DNA of 64,000 nt from Volutella citrinella. Taxonomy: Eukaryota > Ascomycota > Sordariomycetes > Hypocreales > Nectriaceae. A program made the position numbers and the translations under genes. This document shows positions 44,143 to 56,230 of this stretch, in pieces (position 1 is the first letter of the stretch; the number at the start of each line of letters is the position of its first letter). A model generated the notes under the pieces. That model saw only the letters and a program-made list of their open reading frames with translations. It was not told where the DNA came from and did not search any database. The stretch spans positions 4,092,001-4,156,000 of the forward strand of contig JAWZSP010000002.1 in the NCBI GenBank assembly GCA_034401135.1, written 5' to 3'.

Positions 44143-45997
44143 ATGACGAGACGCCAGAGCGGGACTTCCAGGCCAGTTCATCGGAGCCGGACCGGATGCT
44201 GGAATTGCAAGCGTCAGTAGCCGAACCCTTGGCGGCCCCCAGTCCGAAGCCGGCTGTCACCAGGACATGAGCTGATGCAATGCCGTTACAGGCCGACGAA
44301 GAAGGTGCACCGGTACGCAGTGCCCCGTACCCAGCCGAGTCCAGTGAATGGTTACAGTCGTATGCTTACCTCTATCGGGCCTCAGAAGAACAGCCTTCAT
44401 GCAGCTCCTGCGTTAAACGAGGTGTCACCTGCTCATATGGCATCCGGCTACTATGGGAGGATGAGGCATCAAGTGCGGGGATCGCATTTGGGAGAGCCGG
44501 CCTGACTCGACAGTCGTCTCCCAATGGCAGGGTCTCTGTCACCAGTGAAGCTACGAAATGCTATACCATCCTTCCAATCGCCGGTCACCAACTGCACTGG
44601 TTAAACACCACTGTGGGCGATATCCTACAGTTATCACAATGTGATTTGACAAAAACCCGCACCAGTCGACTTCCCTCAGCGCCATACACGATATCTCGCT
44701 CCCTGCGAGACCACCCGCAACTAGACTCTTCATCAAATTTCCTATTAGACCACTGTTAGTACTGACAAACCTGCCTCCTCTTCTTGATCGGTCACTTACT
44801 TCAGCATGGTAAGATTCCAAGGTATGGTCCTTGCACAAAGTGCTGTCTTCGGAACTCGGCAACCCATTTCAACGCCTCATTATCCCCATGTTCCACCAGT
44901 CTGAAGGAATACGCGAAATGGCTTTGGCGCTGGCGGCACACGATCTCATGAACCATGCCAGAGATGAAGATACCCAGCAGTACTACTGCAGTCAAATGCA
45001 GAGACATGTGCGCCAATCTCGCCAGGACATGAACCGCCTCCTCTCGCACTACGGAGATGCAACAGCCAGCTGCCAAAAGATAGACCGTACAGAGACGGAT
45101 AGTCTTCTGCTCATGGTGCTACTGAACGGCCTGATGGAAGTATCCACTGACAGCATAGATGAATGGGCCGTCCACATGGGGGGTGCTTCGAGTATGATTA
45201 AATCCGCACAGTCGAATACCTGGTTCAGCCCCGAGGTTGTCGAGTTTGTTGCCGATGAAGTGGCCGTCCATGGAACATTTCTCGCCAGCACTGGATCACG
45301 AACCCCGGACAGCTTCACAATACTGCCACATCTACTACCTCTAGACTCGGAAAAGAAGAGGACACAGGTAAATTGCTGGATGGGGATATCCCCGGAACTG
45401 CTCGACATCATCTCCTCGATAACAAGCGCGGGCCGCCGGCTCCGAGTCTTTGAGACGCAGCTGATCCCAGAGAAACCCGCACTGCTCAGTGAACTATACC
45501 AGATTGAAATCCGGCTTCAAGACTTGGACCAGTGGTCGACTGATTCCAATCCCGAAAGCAATGTCTACCTAAACGCCACCGCCTTCCAGACAGCAGCGTG
45601 GATCTATCTCCGCCAGTTCCTGCCTGGGCGAGCCTCGAGTCCGGCAACAAGCCTCACCAACCTAGTTTCCAAGCTGCTGGGCATAATAGATAAGATCCAT
45701 GAAAGGCAGGGCCCACTCGTCGGGTCGCTTCCGTATCCCATGTGGGCAGTGTTCATGGCGGCGTGCTTCGTCCCCGAGGAGAAGCGAAGCCAGGTGTTGG
45801 ACTGGTTCGCAGCACTCAAACAATACCGTCCATTTAGCAACGTGCCGAGCACAATGGATGTGGTGGTTTCCATCTGGAAGCAGCAGGATCTTGAGCAGAG
45901 TGGTGCTGGTTGGGATCTCGCGGTTCAGAATTCACAATATCGCCTTCCGTGGGAAGCGACAATTGAGTGTCTTGAGTGGAAGATGCCACTGACATGA
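44143..45997 (+). CDS. Zn2Cys6 transcription factor 3
   Basis: Four exons (44143-44212, 44292-44312, 44389-44754, 44814-45997) give 546 residues. Three short exons are needed to rebuild the zinc cluster, and doing so yields a perfect C-x2-C-x6-C-x5-C-x2-C-x6-C at residues 19-45 (GCWNCKRRRRRCTEQPSCSS, then CVKRGVTC). Exon 2 is only 21 bp. The rest fits the Fungal_trans_2 domain: LLDHYSKVWSLHK, NPFQRLIIPM, then a long helical body. Exon 1 and 2 donors (GTCAGT, GTACGC) are non-canonical, but the phase and motif support them. It is head to head with the FAD oxidase and is a candidate regulator of it. Flanked by a 38-bp direct repeat. Confidence 0.85.
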
Positions 45998-48900
45998 AGT
46001 GGTTTCGTAATACAAAGTAAACAGAGCAGGATATGGGTCGCCAACGTGACAATGTGAGTATGACTCGATTGGGTAACCTCATGATATGCCGATTGATTCA
46101 GCTCAGAGCCGCTCATGACGGCTCCAAGTTGGTCACGGGGCCCCCAGCCATCCCTACATAATATTGGCATAGGTTTTGACGACAACGCTATTCTGAGCGC
46201 TAAACTACCTGTTTTTCCTATGGACGCCCTTGCTCGTCCCTGACGTTGGCTAGTGAATGTTGAATTGGCTGGGAGATGGTAGCTGGGTGGAAGGCTGACG
46301 TGAAGGCACACAGTATGGGCTAGTGCTGAGGGCTGACATGGAGTCAAAAGTTTCTGTTTTGCCACCCCGCTCTTTTTGCCTCTGTCTGCCTGAGTTTGCA
46401 GGTAATATTCAATACACGGCTCAATCCAAATCTTCATCTGCCGTTTAGTGAAGAAAATCGGTGGCTACTGGTAACCTGCTATGTGATCAAGTTCATCCGG
46501 CTGGTGACTGCGCTACCCTACAGCTCGTCGCGGAAGCCGCGAAGTATCGGCAGGGACACCGTTCGGGCTTCCTGCATGTTCTCTTGATCAATGCGCAAGA
46601 GAATAATTGAGCGGTTTCCGTGCAGACCAGTAAGGGTTGCACTGTTGATCTTGTTGAGAATGAACCCGTTATGACTCCGTCCCGCTGCTCACGTTGTGTT
46701 CAGCACAGAGGAACCCTCGGAATATCGAAGCCCGCGCCCATCCGCGGTTCAATTATTTCAATTACAGTAAAGGATCCACTGACTGATACAGGCTTATATT
46801 AGTCTGCGGCCACTCCCGTCGTAGGTGTGGTCCTTGGGGGCAGTGCTGTGGGTGTCGAGACAGAGGTAGGGAAGCGGCAGGGAAGATGTCCGGAAGCCCG
46901 TGCATCAGTCTACATTTATTCGATTGCGGGGTAAGGAAATAACAATGATGAGCAGGGCGGCCTGGGCAGGGCGGGCCGATGTTGTGCTTCCTCATGGCGC
47001 AGGCGATGCCACGGTGTAATGGCTTGGCTGCGGTTTGCTGATCAACGGCTGCCACAACCTCAAGGGCCAAGCAGCAGTAGTTATTGTGCGACCTGCAGCC
47101 TGGACGGCTCATCAGATACGAAATCTCGCGTCGGGTGGTGGCGCGTCAGACTGCCAAGCGATTGGCAAATCCTCTGCGGCATTGCCAGCTCGCTCATGCA
47201 AGCCCGCAGGCCATGCGATCCAAGGGTCTCATCACGCGACGGGCCGGAGAGGCAGATGAGCCGGCAAACAGTCGAGACCAAAGCCTTGGCGTGCTGCGTT
47301 TGGTCCACGGCATCCTCAGCCCTGTTGTGCTTACGTGTGTTGGTCCCTGGACTCCGAACAGGAGATGGAGATGACTCCTGCACTGATTGGGTCTCGTACG
47401 AGAGAGAGCCAGAGAGTGGAATTCCAATGTCGGCTGGGACGGAAGTTCCAGCAATGCAGTCCAGCTGCCTGGAATTCTTCTTCTACGAGACAGTGGCCCG
47501 TTGGCCCCCAGCTTGGCATCTTGGCGGGATGTGGGCGGAGTCTAGAAGCCATCCTCCGTAAGGGTTAAGGGTCGCATTGAGAGGTCGGGTAGTAAACCAT
47601 CGGTGGACACATTGCGCCCCTGAGCGGCAGACCCAAACGGTCATAGCCCCCAAGCCCAGCGTGTCGATACTGCGCGAATGCATCGGCTTATCCGGGTGGG
47701 CAAACGCCGGCTGTCATCCGGATACGTGAGATTGCTAGCGCAATCGGGGCCTTTGCAGCGCTCGACGCGAGGCGATGGGGCAGAAAATAATTATCAAATC
47801 CAGGGACAATTTCACTGCTGCAATGCTCGTATCAGCGCGGACCACTCGTCAGCACGATTTGGGACTTTGGGTGATTGAGGAGACGAGGACGGACAAGCTG
47901 CCTCCACTGGCCGCTCCGTACAGACCGTCCACGAAGGGTTTAGTTGCTAGCGCAATGGGATCTGGCCAATCGCGAGCGGGGCAGATGGGCAAGGGGGCTC
48001 GGGTCTCCTTTGAGCAACGTGCTGCGCGATGAAGGGGACAAGGCGGGCGTGTGTCTGAATCCGGCAGGGCAGAGGCAGGGGGCACTGGCCATCACTGTAC
48101 GGAGTAGGCGGTCGACGCTGTTGTTGCCACTGCCGTTGTCACTATCGTTGGTGCTCGGTTCGTCCCATTGCCACGGCGCAACGTCGGACGGCTGCCAATC
48201 TGACTCGGCGGGGGCGCTGGCGTCGATAATTATAATTTTAGTGGGTGTACCTGGCTGGCTGGATAGAATAGCGAGGCAAGGGGCGCTCCCAACACTCAAG
48301 ATGCCTCATACTGTGGCACTCTGGGGGTCCAATCACGGCCAACGACGATGAAACCCGGAAGGACACGCGCTGAAGCCCGCTGACGAGGGATGGATGCCTT
48401 CTTGGCTGTTCGTCTTCTGGTCCTACTGCCCTGCGCTTCGTCATCTGCCGATGGCAGTGGCTCTGTCCAGACTCCAGTCTCTCCACCTGTCAAGGCTGTC
48501 AGAATCGAGCAACCCTCTCCGATGAATACGAATCTGTGGCATGCTTCCGGGTACTCGGCCGCTACCGAGACTGGTCGGCGGGGCGGTGGTTTCCTCATCC
48601 GTTTACAGTGCCAAGAAACAAAAGGCGGCCAGATATTTGTGGCATCGTAGTAGCAGAGCGACCATTTCCTATCGTCCTTGTCAGCGGTGAATCAATTAAT
48701 TAATATCAGGCAGACGATCCTTCAGTTGCGATCCCCATCCTCCGGCTTCCTTCTACGGGCTCGGTGCCATCCGCCGTTCCACACTGGCAGTGGATCTGCT
48801 GGTGCGAGCCGAGCCTGCGCAGTTCTGTGGTGCAAACCGGGGGGCTGAGAAGCTTGGCCGTGCCCAGAAATCTAGTGCGAAGCTTCTTTGTGTAGGCCCA

Positions 48901-50373
48901 CGCCCCCTGTCTCGTATCCATCTGCCACCGTATCTCGATTACCGTTAGGCGGCCGTCGCGCGTCGCTGGACGGGCTGGTTGCGAGACTCTCGGCGTCGAC
49001 TGTCCGTCTCCTCGCTGTCGTACTCTCCCCAGGCCATGGTCGTCGTCGACGATTGGCGCAACACTCGAAGCGCGCACAGTGTCGCCCATCTGGTTGAGGC
49101 CGATTGTGATTCAGGTCGTGTCGCTGACTGTGCGGCGCAGCCGCAATAAACGGGCAGCGCGCGCATGTACGTCCCGGCCACTCGTGCCCCTCTCGGTACT
49201 GGATGCTAATCTTATAAATTGCTAGTCCCCGCCCCATCGTCTGCTCCACGAGGGAGGCGACGGAAGCAGGGAGGGAGGTGACGCGAGGGGGTTCCAGATC
49301 TCAGGGTCTGGGACAGCAGCACTGTTTGAACTTGGTGCATCGCCAGGCTTGTGCGACTCGCGCAGCCGTGAATGGCGGGCAGTTGTTTCGTCCCTCGCTG
49401 CCTGCGCTGTCGTTTGCCGGACGCGTAATTATACTGCGCGCGATGGATGGATGCGGAGGTGAAGGTGGGAGGCGTGTGCTGCGTGCATATGCCACTCTGT
49501 AATTATTGCGTCTGGTACAGACAGCGCCACCAACCGCCGCCACAAACCACCGCCACGGTGCCGTCTGGTGCATGAAGGCAGGAGCAGAAGGGGAGATTCA
49601 GAAAGGACACCGACACCGAAAATCATTTGCCCCTGACCGGATTCATCGAGGCATCAGAAATTAGCGTGTCGTCCGGGCTGCTGCGTGCTGTTCCTGGACC
49701 GCTCTATCTGCTGTGGCCCCGCTGCCGGGTGCTTTGCGCCTGTTAGCGCCATCGCCTATTCGCTGCCTCGTCCTCCTGCCCAGTGAGAGCGCGCGTACGA
49801 GGTCGCAGGCATCGCTCATCTCTGCTGGGCTGTCACTGTCCCGTCCTCATCAAGCCCTGCGCCCACGCCCCCTTTTCGCTTGGCGTGCCGTGTCCTCCCA
49901 CCACCACGACGCTCACTCGCTCCGTCTCAACTCTCAAGCCCCAGGGCTACAGGGGCGCTGTGCACGCTCTCACAGCATTGCGGGCACGGTGCATCTGGCC
50001 AAGACCAGCCCCATTTCTGCTTCGGATGGGACCGACTGGGCGTGAGCATGGGACGCTCGACGCTAGCGGCCGTAGCCCAGTCTTCCATTACCTGCGAGCC
50101 CAGCTAGCCGCCAGCAAAATTAGGGCCCCGAGAGGCTGTGAGAGCCTGAGGGGGGCGCCGCCGCTTCCCCCCAAAGCCCTGTAGCCTGCAGCCTGTCGCC
50201 CCCAGGGAACTCTCGTCCGCTTATAATCATAACGCTTGACGCATCGCCCGCCCCTCTGCCGACCCTCTGCTTCCTCCGCTTCTCTTTCTTGTCTTGGATG
50301 CGGCGTTGGTCCTCTTTTTTTTTCTTCGTCACACACTTCCCACCCGCCCGACCGACCTGTCAGCACCGCCAAA
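45998..50373. other. Gene-poor stretch, 4.4 kb
   Basis: Largest gap in the window. Several short open frames exist (for example a 180-codon frame at 47019-47561) but none has a recognisable domain or splice structure. A short coding-like fragment is noted at 46518-46686. The last 300 bp are strongly pyrimidine-rich, probably the glycosyltransferase leader. A palindrome-like AT motif is present near 48224-48240. It may contain a long leader, a non-coding RNA or decayed sequence. Confidence 0.5.
46352..46389 (+). repeat. 38-bp direct repeat, copy B
   Basis: Second copy, matching 34 of 38 positions of 43503-43540 in the same orientation, about 360 bp after the end of the Zn2Cys6 gene 3. Confidence 0.6.
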
Positions 50374-51704
50374 ATGTCGTCCTTGGCCCAGCGAGGAGCC
50401 TTTCTGGTCCGAAAGCAGGTCCTGCTGCCCTTCATTTTCATCACCATCGCCGTCATCCTCTTCACCAGCAGCTTCTACGGCGACCTCACCAAGCATGCCT
50501 CCGCGCTACAGTGAGTCCCGCCCCTGATCCCGTCTCTCGTCCGCCACACTCCCGCGGCATTGTCGCACGAGTCGCAGCGGCGACGCCACGAGGCCAAGCA
50601 ATCCCGAAGCCATCATGGCTAACCGTGGCGATATTATCGCTCTGTAGGAACTGGGGAGGAGCCGTCTTCGCAGGACCCTCCAAGGCCAAGAACATGACGG
50701 TCGTGATCCCCGAGATCTGGAAGCCCTACATCCACAACCTCAGCGACGCGACGTACCACGCCGACAACATTAACAAGGACTTCACCCAGCCCGACGATGC
50801 CCACAAATATGGCCACCTGGGCAAGAAGGTTCTTATCCTCGATGTCGACTCGCGACTCGACCAGAGCCCTGGTGCCATGCTGCACAAGGCCCCCCCCAAC
50901 CGAGAGACGATGAAGGGCCGCATGGCCGGCATTATGAACCACTTCCTCTACTGTACGTACACGTGTGCGCCCGTGTCCGCGATGCGACGGACACCTGGCT
51001 AACTAAGATCCCTCGCAGCTCTCGTCCACGGCTACGACTACCGCCTCGTCCGCTCGCCCACATTCGACGACCGACACGGCACCTGGGTCAAGCTGCCCAT
51101 TGTCAAGGAGGCCCTCAAGACGTACGATGTGGTCGTCTTCCTCGACTCCGACGCCCTCTTTGAGCAGATCGGCCTCCCCATCGAGTGGCTGATGGGCTAC
51201 TACCGCGTCAAGCCCGATACGATCCTCGCCATGGCCGAGGACCCCAACGCGCCGCACAACCAGGACGCCAAGGGCTGGGTCATGTGGAACACGGGCTTCA
51301 TCATCGCACAGAAGAGCGACCGCGCCCAGGAGCTGTTTGAGCGTTGGATCGACTGCCCCAAGGGCGACCGCTACCCCGACTGCAAGCGCTGGGCCTACGA
51401 CTGGGCCCACGAGCAGGCTGCGTTTGCCAACCACATCCGCTACGACTACAAGAATAAGGTGGACCTGATGCCCATCGGCTGCAACGAGGGCAACGGCATG
51501 CCCGGTCCCCACGGCGGCTCCGGCTGCAACGGCGACATCATCCGCCACTACTGGTTCGACAAGCACACCACCATCAAGGAGCTCTACGAGCTGCTGTCCG
51601 ACGACATCATCCGCGGCCTGCACAGGCACTTCCACGAGGGCATCAACCAGTACTACCGCGACATCAGCGAGAAGAAGTTCCCGCTGGTCGACGTTGTCAT
51701 CTAA
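50374..51704 (+). CDS. Type II membrane glycosyltransferase (GMA12/MNN10-like, GT34 type)
   Basis: Three exons (50374-50510, 50648-50952, 51019-51704) give 375 residues. A short cytosolic tail is followed by one membrane anchor at about 16-34 (VLLPFIFITIAVILFTSSFY) and a lumenal domain, the layout of Golgi glycosyltransferases. GYDYRLVRSPTFDDRHGTW, then a DxD-type metal site in VVVFLDSDALF, AEDPNAPHNQDAKGWVMWNT and DWAHEQAAFANHIR fit the galactosyl/mannosyltransferase GMA12/MNN10 group. It would extend glycans on secreted proteins. An out-of-frame ATG at 50298 lies in the leader. C-terminus KFPLVDVVI. Confidence 0.85.
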
Positions 51705-52523
51705 GCGACATCACCAAATTCGAAAATGAATCAAGTCTGCCATTTTTCTGGTCATAGATCTGGGTTTTTCATCTATTCTTTTAAATTTCAAAACGGCGTC
51801 ACTGGGACGGGGGGCATCTAACTACTATTCTTCATGTACAATCACACATTTTTCTTGACACCTACACCCGCCCTTCTTTTGACCGACGAAGCCAGTTCTT
51901 GGTTGCACGATAGCGGGCATGAAACGAAATCGAGTCGGGCGGCTTTGTTGTTTGGTTGGAACCTATTAGCCACGCAGTAGAGAAACCTGGTTAACGAATA
52001 AAGACTGAGAAAGGAAACGAACTGTCGACAATGTTTGGGGTGTTTTTGTTGGTGCTGCGACGGTTTGGGGAGCGGGACATGATTCGGCGTGTTTGAGAGA
52101 GAGGGAGAGAGCGAGAGTTTGGGGCAAAAAGGACTGGCTTCGGCATCGCGTTCTGTTTTGGTTTTGCGTGCAGAAGAGATATTAATTGACCACCTATTGA
52201 TCTACCCTGGGCGAGCATTTGAGATACCGGGACTTTGGGGGGAGGCGGCGGCGAACGGACGCTGACGAAGCGTTGAGGGGAAGGATCAAACAGAGGAGCT
52301 GGGCTCCACGGGCGGGGATTGGGTCGGATGGACTCTTGACGCACGCGGAAGGATGCTAATTTTATCGAGAAGCATGGGACGGCTTGTCGGATTGTCGGAG
52401 ATGTGCGGGATGTGGGGGGGTGAAAAGGACATGACGGTGTGGTTCGCGCAATTGAGGTCACCGTTGGACAAGACTCCAGCATTTGAAGCAGCCAAAACGT
52501 CAACAATTCACTAGCCAGGTCCA
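51705..52523. other. Intergenic, tail-to-tail
   Basis: 0.82 kb between convergent genes. A minus-strand open frame at 51991-52527 has no recognisable feature and is not called. Confidence 0.45.
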
Positions 52524-53258
52524 TCAAACGTCGTCCTCCACCTCGGCCACCGTCGGCACCCTGTCCAGCTTGAGCCCCAAAAAGTCAGCAACCAGCTGCA
52601 CAGCACCCCAGACCACCTCGACATCGTCCCTCGCCACGCCGAGCCTCCTGATGCCCCGAATGTGCCAGTGCGTCTCCTTCCTCAGGTTCTGGATCATGAT
52701 GCTCGTAAAGACGACGATCTCGGTGTCCAAATCGTCGAGCACCTGGCGGTCGCTCAGGTACAGGCCGTAGGTGATGCGCTGCGAGATCCAGCCAAAGTCC
52801 GGGTGGTCGTCGAACAGGCCGAGCGCGCCGTCCGTGTCGCGCGTGTAGATCTTGCGCATCCAGCCCATGCCGCGCTCCAGGTTGGCTTCGTCGCACGCCC
52901 AGCCCGCGCGCGTCGCCGTGGGGTCCTTGTCCTCGGGCCGCTCGTGCTGGTTGATGGCCATGATGGCCTCGAGGGGCTTGCATACGCCCACGATGGCTAC
53001 GCACTTGACGAGGGTTTCTCGCATGCGGCGGACAAGTCGCTGTCGCTGCGGGGCCGTGGAGAAGTCGGGTCGAGAGACGAGGTAGAGGTATAGCTGGTCG
53101 CAGAGCTCGGGGTCGTTTCCGCCGACGAGCGCCGCCGTGGCGAGCAGATACCACCGCTCGAGCCCGATGTTGGATTTGGTGAATTTGCTCTCCAGCGTCT
53201 CGAATAGGTTGGATATGTCTGGCCGGGGTGCCGGGTGAGTAGATGCTGAAGATGACAT
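52524..53258 (-). CDS. AhpD-like / carboxymuconolactone decarboxylase-fold protein
   Basis: Uninterrupted frame of 244 residues. The helical body GLERWYLLATAALVGGNDPE followed by LVKCVAIVGVCKPLEAIMAI resembles the fungal AhpD/CMD-like family, and WISQRITYGLYLSDRQVLDD is a second conserved block. The CxxC redox pair of true AhpD is missing, so a peroxidase-reductase role is unlikely and the function is unknown. The ATG at 53258 was used because the in-frame stretch upstream is low in recognisable structure. The C-terminus is acidic. No signal peptide or membrane segment. Confidence 0.7.
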   Translation of the reverse strand: MSSSASTHPAPRPDISNLFETLESKFTKSNIGLERWYLLATAALVGGNDPELCDQLYLYLVSRPDFSTAPQRQRLVRRMRETLVKCVAIVGVCKPLEAIMAINQHERPEDKDPTATRAGWACDEANLERGMGWMRKIYTRDTDGALGLFDDHPDFGWISQRITYGLYLSDRQVLDDLDTEIVVFTSIMIQNLRKETHWHIRGIRRLGVARDDVEVVWGAVQLVADFLGLKLDRVPTVAEVEDDV

Positions 53259-55700
53259 GGTGGTTGGAGTCAATAGTGAGCTGGATGTGAGGTTGACAGG
53301 TTCAATCTTCGGAGGATTTATTAGTGTCCCATCTACGGAGGCAGGTCGGGCGGTGTTCCTCCCACGGCGTAAGCGGCGAGGTAAGGGTCGGGCCAATGTT
53401 AATCCCCGAAGTCGGTGTTGTCAGACCCTAACGATATGCGGCATTCCATATCAGTCGTTAAACGCCGGCCTCTTCGTCTACCTTAAACTCTACCAGTGAG
53501 TGCACCACTTCCACTAAGACGGGAGCGGGAATGAGGAGCTTGACCTGTGCTGTGCCAATACCTGATCGACCATGGCGTTTGTTTCAACCCCAGGTCGGTG
53601 AGTGAGAATGCTACTGTAAGATTACTGTCAAAAGTTCCCTTATTCAAATGAATTGACATTCGAAAATAATCCGCAGCACGCGGGCTCCGACGGGCCACGG
53701 TGGTTTCGGTTTGTTTTTACAGAGGTTCCAGAGGCTAACCTCTGGTAATTTAGCGTATACAGAAGGCACTCGACCCGTTGTCTAAGGACGCCTGCAAATG
53801 GCCGGCAGCCCGGCGAGGAAGTGTGTATTCCGAAGCGACGCTGTGAGGAGGACGGGCTGACGGCCAGTCAGAGGCGTAAGAAACGAATAAAAGGGCTACA
53901 GACGGCTGACTAGAAGCCTGCTACTCTCTTATGCCATCAATTGTCCTCCTTACCCAGCTCAACAGTCCAGTCCGAGGCTCTCTCGGGACAGACCATCTCA
54001 ACTGTTCCGCACCGTCGGATATAGTTTGCTTATACAGATATGTTAGGAGCGAGGGAGGAGACCAGTTAGTATCTCGTACATGATGCAGGCTTGATCTTCA
54101 ACAGGCTGCGTCGAGATTTGCGTTATTCGCGATGGCTTTAGACTTGGCTCAAAGCTCTTGCAACCACCTGTGACTGGGATTAAGAGCCTTCCTTTCTGAC
54201 GAGCATAATTCCAGGCCCCTTGATGGTGTTGGATAAACTACGTTGTGTAGACGGACGATGTTACATGCTGGAGACTGACGGCATAAAACTGGGTTGATGT
54301 ATCTGTCTCGCTTTGGCACAGACTGGCGTTGGAGTCATCCGGTGCTGATAACTTTTCCTTGTGCACATGGCCACAAAGGTCGAAAACCGTAGAGTCCGTC
54401 ATCTGGCCATACAGCTCCAACTGGGAGGTTATGAGATTGGTCTTGCAAAGGCTAATATGAAAAGTCAATACTCGGCCGACTCAAGAGTCACGCAGCTTTC
54501 TAAGTTTTTAGGAAACCGGAGAGTGAGAAAGCAGGCGAATTTTTAAGGAAGAAAACGTCAATTCTCTCATCCTCCAACCTAAGAGAACCGCGTTCTTCCT
54601 GTAATCCACAGACTTGAGGCCTCTTCTCACGAACTATGGAGCCTTCTCAGCTGCCATCGTCAGTCAAAGAACAACACCCAAACCAACAAACTCTAGATAC
54701 AATGGCGAACGCCAATGCACCATAGGCATACCAAATCGCCATAAAAGCTCTCCAAAACTGATTACACAACATTTGTCAAGACGCGTATTAACATGGCGAT
54801 CGATTCCTCGTCGCCTTTTTGAATCGGTGCCGTGAGACAAGTGAATTCGGCCGCCAAAAATGAGCAACAAGTTTTGGTACCACCCAAACTCGGGTCCAGC
54901 CAAGTTCTAGGGCAGCTCTCCTGAATTGGTTCCGCGCGTGGGACCGAGAGGTCTGTCGACGTCAAGATCTGAGATTCGCTGGTACATGGAATTGGTTGCC
55001 TCAGTGCAATGAAGACGCTCTGTGCAAGCCTCGTCTTTGCCTGTGACAGATGTATACAGGCAAGCGGAACAGATCATCGTCCCCGTGGCAATGTTATCGC
55101 GGCAATCTAGGGATACATAGTTCCTTTATATACGAAACGAAACATCCCAGCCCAGCTCTGAAACACGAACTTTGCTATGACGATCGTGCTCTAAAAACCA
55201 ACTGCGCCCGACCAATCGCCCGACCAGAACTGGTGATGTGTCCCGTGGCGCAAACGCATGCACTAAGAAACGCTAGGAATCCCATGAATTCTTACATTTG
55301 GGCTGCAACCCGCGCAAACCTGGGCGTGGGCTCGCCAGGCTATTAATAGTTAGCTGCTTCCATGGGCCCAAAAAAATGTGTTTAGGATCCAGACCACTCG
55401 CCCGAGGTTCGCCATCTACTCTTACGAGCGGTTACAGTGCACAATAGCATTGCAAAGTACTTAATGCCGGCAGGTATTAGTGCTCCTTACAGCTTACCAA
55501 TCGGGCAGATATTGACTGATCTCATCCAAAGCCGAGCGAAGCGTTGCTTAAGATTGGCCAGCGCCGCCCTCGGCGTATGTTGCCCGCATTCCGCCGGATC
55601 AGCATCCGCGCGGCATTGCCAAGCAACAAATATCAAAGAGACCCTCCCGCATGCATACCCGAGATCCATTCCCTCCCCATACCATCATACCTGAGCTGCA
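53259..55700. other. Long intergenic region
   Basis: 2.4 kb, more AT-rich than the surrounding genes. Only short scattered frames, no domain and no transposon signature found. Contains the promoter of the small secreted-protein gene at its right end. Confidence 0.5.
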
Positions 55701-56230
55701 ATGACAAAGTTCGTTGCCACTCTGCTCGCCGGCCTCGGCCTCGGCCAGCTTGCCGCCGCCGCCAGCTGTTCAATCACGCGGATGGGAGAGGCCCACGTCC
55801 GTGCCGAGCTCTACAATAGTCCATCGATCGCGAAGCATATCGACGACTACTATGCACTGCGAAAGGCTTTGTGTATGAAACCTGAGGATCTGCCCTCCGG
55901 GGTCGACCCCGCGTGCCCCCCCGAACAGGGCTGCAAACTGGCCCCCTTTATCTACAAGGTGGACTACGACTATGCCATCAACATCACGTTGTCGCGATGG
56001 AACTACGGCGACCATTCCGGGTTTAGCGAATGCTGGAGTGCAACTGAGTAAGTAGCGGGTAGAGTCTGGTAATATGATGTTGCATCGGGTTGACATGGTA
56101 TAGGCAAATCATCGAGCAGTGCCCGATGGGAAACCCCAGGCAGAGCGGCGGCGAGTACCAATATGACGGTCAAGGCTACAAGTTCGACGTTTTCCTCCTG
56201 GATTATGACATGATTGGAGCCTGGAGCTAG
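55701..56230 (+). CDS. Small secreted cysteine-rich protein (effector-like)
   Basis: Two exons (55701-56047, 56104-56230; 56-bp intron) give 157 residues. Signal peptide FVATLLAGLGLGQLAAAA with cleavage near residue 21. The mature protein has six Cys (SCS, ALCMK, PACPP, QGCK, SECW, EQCP), enough for three disulphides, and is rich in Tyr and Asp. The end (SECWSATEQIIEQCPMG, then GGEYQYDGQGYKFDVF) recalls the glycan-binding Y3-like fungal secreted proteins, but I am not sure. It is isolated, about 2.4 kb from the gene before and 1 kb from the one after. Size, secretion and Cys content make it a candidate effector or cell-wall protein. Confidence 0.7.

Noticed and set aside
47019..47561. 180-codon frame in the gene-poor stretch
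   Set aside because: Low-complexity, Cys/Trp/Arg-rich, no domain, overlapping frames on both strands of similar quality.
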